This document shows positions 1 through 7,338 of a stretch of 20,684 nt of DNA, piece by piece (position 1 is the stretch's first letter; each line of letters begins with the position of its first letter). The notes under the pieces were generated by a model. The model saw only the letters and a list, made by a program, of their open reading frames with translations, was not told the origin of the DNA and ran no database searches. The translations under genes and the position numbers were made by a program. The stretch comes from a virus. The DNA is taken from the IMG/VR virus record IMGVR_UViG_3300048589_000332, positions 1 through 20,684 of that record. One strand, 5' to 3'.

Positions 1-3
1 CAA

Positions 4-318
4 ATGGGTGAGGATAGCCCAGCTGTCCTTGCCTATAGGGTTGGTGAACTAGAAAAAGCAAGTCGTGAAGGCTTCAAACAAGTCACAGAAAAGCTCGAGA
101 ATATGTCTCACAACTTCGCTACGCACAAAGATATTGAGGTGGCGAAAGAACAGGCTAAGATGGAGCATGATGCAATATACGCAGAATTAGAAGATATAAA
201 AGATGACGTTCAAAATCTAAAGAAACGAACTTGGGTTCAGAACACTTTGTCTGCAATCTTTGGTGCGGTATTAGCCCTTCTCACGGCATACGCTTTTAAC
301 GGTATCTTTACTAACTAA
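4..318 (+). CDS. XhlA-like coiled-coil protein with C-terminal membrane helix
   Basis: The 104-residue product has a long charged, heptad-like region (about residues 10-75, rich in E, K, L and A). It is followed by one hydrophobic helix near residues 80-98 (TLSAIFGAVLALLTAYAF). This architecture matches hemolysin XhlA-type proteins, which sit beside holin and endolysin in phage lysis cassettes and attach to the membrane. The next genes are a small membrane protein, an amidase and a holin-like protein, which supports a lysis role. The ATG at position 4 is used as start; the ribosome binding site would lie outside the window, so an upstream start cannot be excluded. Family assignment is by architecture only. 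Confidence 0.75.
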   Translation: MGEDSPAVLAYRVGELEKASREGFKQVTEKLENMSHNFATHKDIEVAKEQAKMEHDAIYAELEDIKDDVQNLKKRTWVQNTLSAIFGAVLALLTAYAFNGIFTN

Positions 319-329
319 GGAGATTTAAC

Positions 330-467
330 GTGGAATTAAACGAGATTTTACTCTACTGGTTCTTGTTTGTATCAGCAAGTGCATTAGTAGGTTCTTTTGT
401 TGGAACATTACTAGCACTCGGTACACGAGCACTATATAAGAAGATTAAGAAATGGATGGACAATTAA
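330..467 (+). CDS. Small single-span membrane protein, holin-like
   Basis: This 45-residue protein starts at GTG 330, preceded by AAGGAG at 318-323 with a normal 6-nt spacing. A hydrophobic stretch (about residues 6-32) is followed by a strongly basic tail (RALYKKIKKWMDN). It stops at 467, immediately before the amidase ATG at 468, so the two are translationally linked. A short hydrophobic segment with a charged tail next to an endolysin suggests a second holin or a spanin/regulator-like lysis protein. No sequence family is recognised. Confidence 0.7.
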   Translation: MELNEILLYWFLFVSASALVGSFVGTLLALGTRALYKKIKKWMDN

Positions 468-1628
468 ATGGCTAAGTTATCAGGCATACCGTTCTATCAG
501 GCGAATGGCTCAAACTATTCACCAGGTCGTGAACAGCCTATTAGATACATCACAATCCACCACTCTGCTGGGTGGGAGCAGACATTACGTTACTTGTGGG
601 CTGACCCTAGCCGTAATGGTAGTTCTCACTTCTGGGTAGGTAACGGTCACATCGAACAGTATGTTGACACTAACGATACCGCCTGGACTAATGGTAACTG
701 GCGTTCTAACAATGAGTCAATTACTATCGAGGTTCGTGGAGACTGGCGTGGATACTACGACCAAGCTACACTTGACAACCTAGAGAAACTGTTGCAGAAG
801 TTGCGTACGCTTTACCCGAACGTGGGTATTGAATATCACAAAGATGTATCAGACAAAATTACTCTATGTCCTGCAGACTTGAAGGACAAAGGTTACGCTA
901 AGAAAGTATGGGATAAGGTTACTGCATGGTTAAACCCTGCTCCTAAACCACCTGTACAAAAGATTACTTACACACCTATCACACCTAAGCGTATTAAGCT
1001 AAAGGTTGCTGCTAACTTGTGGGATTTCAATTTCACAGACTGGAGCAAAGCTAAAGCTGTTAAACCTTATGGTCAAGGCAGTGTAATTGATGTTGTAGCA
1101 GTTGCAACAAATGCCCTTGGTGGCAAATACTACATGACCGCATACTCATACAATAATGGTGCTGTTCGTGCAACGAATGGGTTTAACATCAAAGATTGTG
1201 AAGATTATGTACCTGCAGTAACACAACCGCCTACAGTAGAGTTGAAGTGGGAAGCTATGCTTACTCCACGTAAGATGCGACTACTTGTAGATACGTTTGT
1301 GACAGACCTTGATACAATGAAGGAAGTTGGCGAGATTATCAAAGCTGGCACTGACATTGACTTGGTTGATAAGAAAACTGTAAAACCTGGTGTTGTGTAC
1401 GTTCGTTCTAAGTACTCAGCTGGCAAGGATTTGAACCGTGGTCTTCTATTAGACAGATTCGGTGAAGTTCCAGAAGCTCCTGAAGTACCTCGTGAACCAG
1501 TACCAGAACCACCTATTGATGTTGACCCTGATACCCCAGGCAACGGAGACCAGGAAGTTCTTACACTATTGGATAAGATTTGGAAAGCTATTCAAAAAAT
1601 AGCCCTGAAACTAGGAATTAATTTATAA
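468..1628 (+). CDS. N-acetylmuramoyl-L-alanine amidase endolysin (Amidase_2)
   Basis: This endolysin should cleave the amide bond between muramic acid and the peptide stem of peptidoglycan. Residues 1-150 form an Amidase_2 (PGRP-like) domain: TIHHSAG carries zinc ligand His31 (and His32), and the YHKD...LCP segment supplies His124 and Cys134, the other typical ligands. Two beta-rich repeats follow (about 170-245 and 262-330, each beginning RKIKL/RKMRL-like). They resemble SH3-type wall-binding modules, but I cannot name the family. A Pro/Glu linker (about 335-360) leads to an amphipathic C-terminal helix. There is no signal peptide, so release depends on the holin. It lies between two small membrane-protein genes. 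Confidence 0.93.
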   Translation: MAKLSGIPFYQANGSNYSPGREQPIRYITIHHSAGWEQTLRYLWADPSRNGSSHFWVGNGHIEQYVDTNDTAWTNGNWRSNNESITIEVRGDWRGYYDQATLDNLEKLLQKLRTLYPNVGIEYHKDVSDKITLCPADLKDKGYAKKVWDKVTAWLNPAPKPPVQKITYTPITPKRIKLKVAANLWDFNFTDWSKAKAVKPYGQGSVIDVVAVATNALGGKYYMTAYSYNNGAVRATNGFNIKDCEDYVPAVTQPPTVELKWEAMLTPRKMRLLVDTFVTDLDTMKEVGEIIKAGTDIDLVDKKTVKPGVVYVRSKYSAGKDLNRGLLLDRFGEVPEAPEVPREPVPEPPIDVDPDTPGNGDQEVLTLLDKIWKAIQKIALKLGINL

Positions 1629-1645
1629 CAAGTTAGGATTATAAC

Positions 1646-1816
1646 ATGAATGGTAACGCTTTACTAGTACGTGCCTTTAAGACATTCGTACAAGCTGCAT
1701 TAGCAACTTGGGCACTTACAAACTTTGACTTCGGTCAGGCTTCACTCGTTGGTGCAGCTGCAGCAGGTATCTCAGCCTTGATGAACCTGTTCATTCAACC
1801 TTCGGAAGCAAAATAA
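1646..1816 (+). CDS. Holin-like small membrane protein
   Basis: The 56-residue protein starts at ATG 1646, preceded by TTAGGA. It contains an N-terminal amphipathic/hydrophobic segment (TFVQAALATWALTNFDF) and a second Ala-rich hydrophobic segment (ASLVGAAAAGISALMNLFI), then a short polar tail. This is the general look of small phage holins that permeabilise the membrane and release the endolysin. The gene directly follows the amidase. Its stop TAA (1814-1816) overlaps the ATG of the ribonucleotide reductase by one base, so lysis and nucleotide genes share a message. Confidence 0.78.
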   Translation: MNGNALLVRAFKTFVQAALATWALTNFDFGQASLVGAAAAGISALMNLFIQPSEAK

Positions 1817-3714
1817 TGGGGAAGGCTTACTTCCCCTCTTCTTATCAAGAGTTTATATTCTACCGTTCATATTCACGGTGGAATAAGGAACTAGGCAGAC
1901 GTGAGTCGTGGAGCGAAGCTGTTAATCGCTTCATGGCTTACATGAAACAAAAACTAGGTGATAAATTACCAGAGGATGACTTTATTGGTATTACGGATGC
2001 TATCCTCAACCAAGAGATATGCCCTTCTATGCGACTATTATGGTCAGCTGGAGAAGCATGTGAAGCAACCAATGTCGCAGCTTATAACTGTGCATATATA
2101 GTACCTAAGACCTGGCGAGACTTGTCAGAGATTATGTATGTTAGTATGTGTGGTGCAGGATGCGGATTCTCAGTTGAAGAAGATGTAGTTAAACAATTTC
2201 CTTCGATTAAGATGCAATCTGGAGAGAAGCACCCAACTATTGTCGTTGAAGACAGCAAAGAAGGTTGGGCTGAATCATTCGCAAAGGCGTGTGAAATCTG
2301 GGCTGATGGTGGTGATGTAGAAATCGACTACTCACAACTCAGACCTGCAGGTGCTAGATTGAATACTATGGGTGGAACATCCTCGGGATATAAGCCCCTA
2401 GAAGACCTTATGGTTTTCACTAGGGCAAAGATACTAGGTAAGCAAGGAAAAAGGCTTTCAACCCTTGAATTACACGACATAATATGCCAAATTGGGCTAA
2501 TTGTAGTGGCAGGTGGAGTGCGAAGGTCTGCTCTAATCTCTATGTCATCATTAGATGATACGGAAATGAGAGAAGCTAAGAATGGAGAGTTCTGGATTGA
2601 CCACGGGCAACGCTCGATGGCAAACAACTCTGCGGTTTACTTAGAAAAGCCACCTATTCATACACTACTAAAAGAATGGTCGTCCCTCATAGAATCAGGT
2701 ACTGGTGAGAGGGGCATTTTTAATCGTGGGGGTATGGAACAACAAGTTACGGCTAGACGCTGGGATAAAATCAAAGACCAGAGTCATATAGGTATGAACC
2801 CATGCGGTGAAATCTATTTGCGTTCTAAGCAATTTTGTAACTTGACTTCTATTGTTGTTCGTCCTGGAGACACCGAGAATGACTTGATGCGTAAAATGCG
2901 TTATGCCACAATCGTTGGTACTTACCAAGCTACACTTACTGATTTCGGTTACTTGTCACAGGAGTGGAAAGATAACTGTGAAGAAGAACAATTACTTGGC
3001 GTATCTATAACAGGATACTACGATAATTCACTTATACGAACTGACGAGATGTTAGATAAGTTACGTGAGTACAGCATTGTCGTTAACCAAGAGTATGCAG
3101 AACGGTTTGGTTCTAACCCGTCAACTGCTATTACCTGTGTCAAGCCACATGGCAATTCTGGACAACTACTTAATGTAGGTTCTGGAATGCACCCGTGGTT
3201 CTCAAAGTACTTTGTAAGGCGTGTTCGTATTTCTGCGAATGACCCGTTGCTAGTATTGATGGAAGCACATGGTATCCCGTCATACCCTGAAGTTGGGTAT
3301 TCGACATCAACCTCTACTGTGAGAGTTCTGGAGTTTCCTATAAAAGCCCCAGAAGGTGCTGTCACTAACGAAGAGGTATCAGCATTAGATATGCTGCATG
3401 AATGGAAGCGTTTGAAGAAACACTTCACGGAGCATAACCCATCGGTCACTATTTATGTTGGCGAAGATGAATGGGTTGGTGTTCTTGACTTTATCCAGAA
3501 GAACTGGGATATTGTCGGTGGTCTATCTTTTCTGCCAAGAACTGACCACGTTTACCAACTAGCCCCTTATGAAGCTATCACTGAAGAGGAATATAACAAG
3601 AGAGCTGCTCAGATGACTGAAGTTGACTTTACTATGTTACAAGACCTTGAAAGTGAAGATAACACTGAAGGTGCTAAAGAACTAGCTTGTGCTGGTGGTA
3701 ACTGCGAGATTTAA
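1816..3714 (+). CDS. Adenosylcobalamin-dependent (class II) ribonucleoside-triphosphate reductase
   Basis: Class II monomeric ribonucleotide reductase, converting ribonucleoside triphosphates to deoxy forms with a B12-derived radical. Signatures are the first redox cysteine in YNCAY (Cys92), the glycine-rich MCGAGCGFSVEED segment (111-123), RPAGARLNTMGGTSSG, the active-site NPCGE loop (Asn328, Cys330, Glu332) followed by FCNLTS (Cys341), and a C-terminal CAGGNC pair (Cys625/Cys630) that would re-reduce the active site. At 632 residues it is shorter than the Lactobacillus-type enzyme (about 740), as is usual in phages. It overlaps the holin-like gene and ends at a terminator. A glutaredoxin encoded at 9646-9873 on the other strand could be its reductant. 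It needs cobalamin from the host. Confidence 0.96.
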   Translation: MGKAYFPSSYQEFIFYRSYSRWNKELGRRESWSEAVNRFMAYMKQKLGDKLPEDDFIGITDAILNQEICPSMRLLWSAGEACEATNVAAYNCAYIVPKTWRDLSEIMYVSMCGAGCGFSVEEDVVKQFPSIKMQSGEKHPTIVVEDSKEGWAESFAKACEIWADGGDVEIDYSQLRPAGARLNTMGGTSSGYKPLEDLMVFTRAKILGKQGKRLSTLELHDIICQIGLIVVAGGVRRSALISMSSLDDTEMREAKNGEFWIDHGQRSMANNSAVYLEKPPIHTLLKEWSSLIESGTGERGIFNRGGMEQQVTARRWDKIKDQSHIGMNPCGEIYLRSKQFCNLTSIVVRPGDTENDLMRKMRYATIVGTYQATLTDFGYLSQEWKDNCEEEQLLGVSITGYYDNSLIRTDEMLDKLREYSIVVNQEYAERFGSNPSTAITCVKPHGNSGQLLNVGSGMHPWFSKYFVRRVRISANDPLLVLMEAHGIPSYPEVGYSTSTSTVRVLEFPIKAPEGAVTNEEVSALDMLHEWKRLKKHFTEHNPSVTIYVGEDEWVGVLDFIQKNWDIVGGLSFLPRTDHVYQLAPYEAITEEEYNKRAAQMTEVDFTMLQDLESEDNTEGAKELACAGGNCEI

Positions 3715-3728
3715 TCGCAAAAAAATAA

Positions 3729-3761
3729 CCCCCAAGGATTAATTTCCCTGGGGGCTTTTTT
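3729..3761. terminator. Bidirectional rho-independent terminator between converging operons
   Basis: A GC-rich hairpin with five C-G pairs at its base (CCCCC 3729-3733, GGGGG 3750-3754), further pairs above and an A/T loop. A T-run at 3756-3761 follows on the plus strand. Read on the minus strand the same stem is followed by TTATTTTTTTG. It lies just after the ribonucleotide reductase stop and overlaps the stop codon of the opposing gene at 3760, so it should end both transcripts. Confidence 0.9.
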
Positions 3762-4320
3762 ATTTGGCAATTATTTCTGTTGGGACACCTTCTACTACGA
3801 AGAATGAAACACCAAAAATATCACCGAGGTATTCTCTCTTACCTCTATGCCTATCACTGTAAGCAATATGTTGACCTATATCCCTGTCTGACCTAAGATA
3901 ATCGAGAAATCCTCTCGAGCCAATGAAGGCTTTAACATCTCTTCGTGGAGCATTTGCTTCATCAAGGCGGTAGAGGGCATCTCTAATTCCTCGAAATGTG
4001 GGTTCAGCGATGGGGGTACGGTAAATACGCTCCCTGGTTGCAAAGTCATGTGAGACTTCAACTCCTGGGCTATCTCCTCTGAAACGACCCATGAACGGTT
4101 CACCGAGTGCTCCCATTCTGATGTCACCATCTGCTGATACCTCGATACCATATCCTGAAGGGTATTCTTGGCGAAAGGGACGTGACCGTTTCTTGGTCAC
4201 AATCTCCTCTCGTATATCAAACTTAACTGCTATGAGTTCTTCGGCAATTCCTTTGAGGTCTTCGGGAAGACTATTTATCTTCCTTGTTCGAAGTTCCTTC
4301 GGTAAGTGCCTTTGTCCCAT
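3760..4320 (-). CDS. Hypothetical protein, last gene of the minus-strand cluster
   Basis: A 186-residue soluble protein rich in Arg, Asp and Glu, with no membrane segment and no motif I recognise. GGGAG lies 8 nt before the ATG. The start overlaps the end of the coiled-coil gene 4271-4822 by 50 bases in another frame, which suggests coupled translation. It is the distal gene of the long minus-strand transcript and runs into the shared terminator. The overlap and clean ribosome binding site make it a convincing gene, but no function can be assigned. Confidence 0.75.
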   Translation of the reverse strand: MGQRHLPKELRTRKINSLPEDLKGIAEELIAVKFDIREEIVTKKRSRPFRQEYPSGYGIEVSADGDIRMGALGEPFMGRFRGDSPGVEVSHDFATRERIYRTPIAEPTFRGIRDALYRLDEANAPRRDVKAFIGSRGFLDYLRSDRDIGQHIAYSDRHRGKREYLGDIFGVSFFVVEGVPTEIIAK

Positions 4321-4822
4321 TGTTAAGCTCCCTAATTACTTCTGGTGTTGAGTGTGATGCAGCTGCGACCATAGCTACCTTCATAGCGTTCTCACGGTCT
4401 TGTGCTGTGATTTCGTTAATCTTACGAACACCATCTGCAACGCCATCTGCGTAACCTGTCTTGTACTGACCTTCTTCTTTGTCACCAATCTTGGCTTCTA
4501 GGTCATTCAAGAACTCAATCCTTCTTTGGTTAGACTCTTCATTAGCTTCTAGTCGTGCTTCACGGTCTTCTAGCTCAATGCGTTGTGCGGTGAGGTCACG
4601 TGCGTTCTTTCGTTCTTTGTTCAGAATGTCAATCTCTGACTGAAGATTCTTTTGATTCTTCACTAGTGATTTATTTTCTGCTACAGCTTCTTCTAGGCTG
4701 TCTTCTAACTCACGAATCTCTGCAACAAACTGCTTCTTAGCATTTCGGTATGCTTTAGTATATGCTTCGTCTCGTGCTTCGCTAATTGCTTCACGGAACT
4801 TATCGTCACTTAAAAACTTCAT
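4271..4822 (-). CDS. Coiled-coil protein of unknown function
   Basis: The 183-residue product is dominated by a long coiled coil (about residues 15-120) dense in Glu, Lys, Arg and Leu heptads. A more compact C-terminal region follows, with repeated GYADGVADGV and an Ala-rich AMKVAMVAAASH helix. The start is ATG 4822 with AAGGAG 7 nt upstream. That ribosome binding site reads AAGGAGTTA and is one of the perfect matches to the anti-Shine-Dalgarno segment of the plus-strand RNA at 16709-16790. A scaffold or DNA-tethering role is conceivable, but nothing in the sequence decides it. Confidence 0.75.
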   Translation of the reverse strand: MKFLSDDKFREAISEARDEAYTKAYRNAKKQFVAEIRELEDSLEEAVAENKSLVKNQKNLQSEIDILNKERKNARDLTAQRIELEDREARLEANEESNQRRIEFLNDLEAKIGDKEEGQYKTGYADGVADGVRKINEITAQDRENAMKVAMVAAASHSTPEVIRELNNGTKALTEGTSNKEDK

Positions 4823-4831
4823 ATTAACTCC

Positions 4832-5026
4832 TTATTGACAAACTTTCTTAGCGTAATCGTCACCCTGCACGGTTACAAATTGTATAGCTTTACCATTGTT
4901 GATACATGTAACATCAAAGTTGTGGTTATTGTTATTCTGTAGTACTACGCCCCAGATAATAGACCCTACTAAAAATGATACAACTGCAGCCCAAATAGCT
5001 GTGCAGTATACAAATGTCTTATCCAT
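4832..5026 (-). CDS. Small membrane-anchored protein with extracytoplasmic Cys pair
   Basis: A 64-residue protein with a short N-terminus and one clear membrane helix (about residues 9-29, AIWAAVVSFLVGSIIWGVVL). An Asn-rich linker leads to a small domain with two cysteines (Cys41 and the penultimate Cys63) that could form a disulfide outside the membrane. GGGAG lies 4 nt before the ATG. Small membrane proteins of this type in phage early regions often affect superinfection or the host envelope. That is inference; no family is recognised. Confidence 0.72.
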   Translation of the reverse strand: MDKTFVYCTAIWAAVVSFLVGSIIWGVVLQNNNNHNFDVTCINNGKAIQFVTVQGDDYAKKVCQ

Positions 5027-5315
5027 AAAACTCCCTCATTAGTCGTTTCGTTATGTCGTGGTTTATTATGCGTTGACCCATAGAGTCATACGCTGCCACT
5101 ATATTCTTATATCTTATACTCTTGAGACCAACTGGCGTATGGAATGAACCATACTGACCAGTCATGCCCCCTGGAGCACCACCTGCATAAATACAGATGA
5201 TAGCCCCTGCTTTACTACCCCAGATACAGACATCACCTGGTTTTAGTATAGCACCGTACTTATCCCTCTTTTTCAGGGATTCAGTCAGCCGAGATTTGGC
5301 TTGTTGTTCAGCCAT
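5019..5315 (-). CDS. Hypothetical small protein, Gly-rich middle
   Basis: Start chosen at ATG 5315 (MAEQQAKSRLTES...), giving 98 residues. An upstream in-frame start at 5345 would overlap the previous gene more and lacks a ribosome binding site. The N-terminus is a basic helix. The centre has a beta-rich segment (LKPGDVCIWGSKAGAIICIYAGGAPGG) that could be a small SH3-like barrel. The C-terminus is basic. The end overlaps the start of the membrane protein gene at 5026 by 8 bases. No function is recognised. Confidence 0.68.
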   Translation of the reverse strand: MAEQQAKSRLTESLKKRDKYGAILKPGDVCIWGSKAGAIICIYAGGAPGGMTGQYGSFHTPVGLKSIRYKNIVAAYDSMGQRIINHDITKRLMREFYG

Positions 5316-5503
5316 CGTTCCACATCGTGCGGATATGTACCCCACATATAACGTGTCTGTCCAGTCAGGAAGCGGTTAAGACTATCCATCTTAACTGGTG
5401 GAGTATATTCTTTCAAGTCATCGTCTGTGATGAAAACATACTCGTGGTCACTTCCTGGCTCTTTTCGTCTTGTGATTGGGTAAACATCTTCTACTTTAAT
5501 CAT
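5285..5503 (-). CDS. Hypothetical small protein
   Basis: This 72-residue protein starts at ATG 5503 (MIKVEDVYPITRRK...), overlapping the stop of the polynucleotide kinase gene in a TAATG arrangement, with AGAGGGAA upstream inside that gene. It begins with a beta-strand-like segment and has an aromatic-rich second half (YMWGTYPHDVERWLNN). No motif is recognised. It lies within the RNA-repair part of the operon, but a role there is only a positional guess. Confidence 0.7.
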   Translation of the reverse strand: MIKVEDVYPITRRKEPGSDHEYVFITDDDLKEYTPPVKMDSLNRFLTGQTRYMWGTYPHDVERWLNNKPNLG

Positions 5504-6399
5504 TAAAAGTTTCCCTCTGCTACCTGGAAGCATTTAAGCCCAAGTTTACGCCACATATCAACTACTTGGTTTCGGTCATCCATAACGAACTTCACGTTAA
5601 ACCTTGCTTCTACATGTGCACGATACAACTCTTCTTTGATTATTGAATCTTTACGGGTGTCACCTTCAGCTCGAGTGTATAACTCATCGTAAGGGATTCC
5701 GTTAGCTTCTAACCATTCTTCTGTTACTTTTCGGTCTTTACCATCTCTACCAGTAAGAACAATAACCTTATAGCCGTGTTCGTACATCATAGCAGTGACT
5801 ACGCTAACAGCATCATCAACTTCATCATTCATGGCTCGGCTTGCGTCATAAGGACTGCGACCATCTGCGATGTGTGCTAGAGTACCATCAACATCAACTA
5901 TAATACACTCTTCTTTACTATCGTCATATGCCACTGGTGTTACTGGTGGGTCAATGTACTTGTTGTACATCTGATATATGACTTTCTCTGGTACTGGATT
6001 CTCACGTAATGCGTTACGCTTGATACACTCTTTAACTGGTGTGTCAAAGAACTTCTCTTCGTAATCTGCCATAAACTCACCTGCGATGCTCTTGAACTGG
6101 TCAGCATGTTTAGGGTCTAAGTTAGTGTCATCCACTACTACATTTTGTTCGTTTACTAGAGCACGGATGATAATTTCATCACGTAACTGAAGAACAAACG
6201 CTTCATTTGGTCTACTGAACTTGCTATTGTGTAGCATAGCCCGTAGGTCATCTTTGTTCACACGAACCCACCCTTTAGCGACTAGCTCCCGAGCATAGGT
6301 AGTTTTACCTGATGCTGGAAGCCCTTTCAATGCTAAAAGTTTAGGATTGGCTTGTGCAACTTGTCGTTCAACCTTTGGCGGTTGTGTTGCTGTCTCCAT
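5503..6399 (-). CDS. pseT: T4-type polynucleotide kinase / 3'-phosphatase
   Basis: Bifunctional RNA end-healing enzyme: it phosphorylates 5'-OH ends and removes 2',3'-cyclic or 3'-phosphates so that a ligase can seal the break. The N-terminal kinase domain has a P-loop GLPASGKTT (26-34), a DD-L-R segment after it and VVVDDTNLDP (87-96), which matches the T4 Pnkp DTN motif. The C-terminal HAD phosphatase domain has VDVDGTLAH (Asp169, Asp171), the LTGRDG motif and a late FVMDDR motif. Length (298 residues) is like T4 Pnkp. ATG 6399 is preferred over the adjacent TTG, with AAAAGGAG upstream. It belongs with the RNA ligase (7322-8245) and nucleotidyltransferase (8242-8973). Confidence 0.94.
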   Translation of the reverse strand: METATQPPKVERQVAQANPKLLALKGLPASGKTTYARELVAKGWVRVNKDDLRAMLHNSKFSRPNEAFVLQLRDEIIIRALVNEQNVVVDDTNLDPKHADQFKSIAGEFMADYEEKFFDTPVKECIKRNALRENPVPEKVIYQMYNKYIDPPVTPVAYDDSKEECIIVDVDGTLAHIADGRSPYDASRAMNDEVDDAVSVVTAMMYEHGYKVIVLTGRDGKDRKVTEEWLEANGIPYDELYTRAEGDTRKDSIIKEELYRAHVEARFNVKFVMDDRNQVVDMWRKLGLKCFQVAEGNF

Positions 6400-6535
6400 C
6401 AAGACTCCTTTTCAACTCTTCGAGTTTCTTCTTATTCTCCCCAGTATTGAACGGATAGTGAAACCATCCAGCTCCCTTAGATGCAATACTGTAAATCACC
6501 CCAGGAATTGGAAACTTCTTATCTTTACGCTGCAT
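6368..6535 (-). CDS. Hypothetical small protein
   Basis: A 55-residue protein starting at ATG 6535 with GAAGGAG 6 nt upstream. That ribosome binding site contains AAGGAGTTA, a perfect 9-base complement to the exposed segment of the plus-strand RNA at 16741-16749. The first half (KKFPIPGVIYSIASKGAGWFHYPF) looks like a compact beta fold; the second half is a charged helix. It overlaps the start of the polynucleotide kinase gene by 32 bases, suggesting coupled translation. No family is recognised. Confidence 0.7.
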   Translation of the reverse strand: MQRKDKKFPIPGVIYSIASKGAGWFHYPFNTGENKKKLEELKRSLDGDSNTTAKG

Positions 6536-6549
6536 GATTAACTCCTTCT

Positions 6550-6702
6550 TTATTGACAACCTTCGCAGTTCAACTCATCTTGTGGGTCAACTAAGCTAGA
6601 TAGTTGGCGTATCTGGCTCTGGCTCGTTCCCTTCTTCGGGTCTACTTGGCTCATTATCTGGGCTATCTGGTCTAGTTTCTTCTGTGTCTCTTCGTCCGTC
6701 AT
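6550..6702 (-). CDS. Small Gln-rich protein with C-terminal CxxC, overlapping the preceding gene
   Basis: A 50-residue reading frame (MTDEETQKKLDQIAQIMSQ...NCEGCQ) starting at ATG 6702, with GGAGAG 5 nt upstream. The first 107 bases lie out of frame inside the 3' end of the gene 6596-7009. The product is a helical Gln/Asp/Lys-rich segment ending in a CEGC pair two residues from the C-terminus, a typical thiol or metal-binding tail. The good ribosome binding site, sensible composition and filling of the gap before 6535 argue that it is real. It is easy to miss because of the overlap. Confidence 0.65.
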   Translation of the reverse strand: MTDEETQKKLDQIAQIMSQVDPKKGTSQSQIRQLSSLVDPQDELNCEGCQ

Positions 6703-7009
6703 TTTGACTCTCCAATAGGTTTTGTTTGCTGTCGTTGTCGAGTCTGTCAGCTACTAGTGTAGCATAACCTGCTATATCTCTCCATGAGTCAGAATAGTGA
6801 GGGTCTCCATTGACAATTCGAGCAATCTTGTTGACAATCATGTGCAACGCTTCTAGCTCATCAACATGGAAATCTTTGTGCTTAGTTTTACCTGAAACAC
6901 CCATACCGTATTCAATTACTGAGTGGATTCCCTGGGCTATGCCAGCTTGATTAACAAACTGACCATAGCGTGTACCACGTTCTCTTAATACTTCTTCAAC
7001 ACTCATCAT
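6596..7009 (-). CDS. DUF6378-like phage protein
   Basis: The 137-residue product contains RERGTRYGQF...HMIVNKIARIVNGDPHYSDSWRDIAGYATLVADRL. This is the pattern of the small helical DUF6378 family found in many phages; its function is unknown to me. The domain occupies roughly the first 95 residues. The tail after it is Asp/Glu/Pro-rich, probably disordered, and overlaps the 6550-6702 gene in another frame. The start is ATG 7009 (MMSVEEV), with GAGG upstream; the next ATG at 7006 is equally possible. The tail may exist mainly because its DNA also encodes the downstream gene. Confidence 0.75.
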   Translation of the reverse strand: MMSVEEVLRERGTRYGQFVNQAGIAQGIHSVIEYGMGVSGKTKHKDFHVDELEALHMIVNKIARIVNGDPHYSDSWRDIAGYATLVADRLDNDSKQNLLESQNDGRRDTEETRPDSPDNEPSRPEEGNEPEPDTPTI

Positions 7010-7338
7010 ACATACCTCGGGTGAGCTTTGAACCATGCGTTGCTTGCTAGGTCTAATACGATTCTAACATCAACTTCATCTTCAAACTCTTTTACTCGTA
7101 CACTAAATCGACCACTACCAACTTCTGAATCACGGAACTGTTCCTGTGACTGGTAGAAGTACTCAAGTGCACTTTCTGTAAGTCGGGTAATAGTGTCAAC
7201 CAGCTCACTGTGAGAAGGCGGTACATTACTGTCTCCGTAAGTCCAACCGTATAGGTTAAACAGCGGTGCTGCAGCTTGTGCAGCTTCGTGAATCTTGTCG
7301 TGTAGCAATTCTACTGTGATTCTACTTATCGTGTTCAT
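7006..7338 (-). CDS. Hypothetical protein
   Basis: A 110-residue acidic soluble protein: an N-terminal helical part (ELLHDKIHEAAQAAAPLFNLYGWTYGDSNVPPSHSELVDTITRLTESAL) and a C-terminal strand-rich part (SGRFSVRVKEFEDEVDVRIVLDL). It overlaps the RNA ligase end by 17 bases and the following gene by 4. Position inside the RNA-repair region is the only functional hint. No motif is recognised. Confidence 0.7.
   Translation of the reverse strand: MNTISRITVELLHDKIHEAAQAAAPLFNLYGWTYGDSNVPPSHSELVDTITRLTESALEYFYQSQEQFRDSEVGSGRFSVRVKEFEDEVDVRIVLDLASNAWFKAHPRYV

Noticed and set aside
1205-1543. Minus-strand frame inside the amidase gene
   Set aside because: It lies wholly antisense to a well-supported endolysin; its low-complexity Ser/Thr/Gly composition is typical of a shadow frame.
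2328-3449. Minus-strand frames inside the ribonucleotide reductase gene
   Set aside because: The reductase has all family motifs in the sense frame; the antisense frames have no start signals or motifs.
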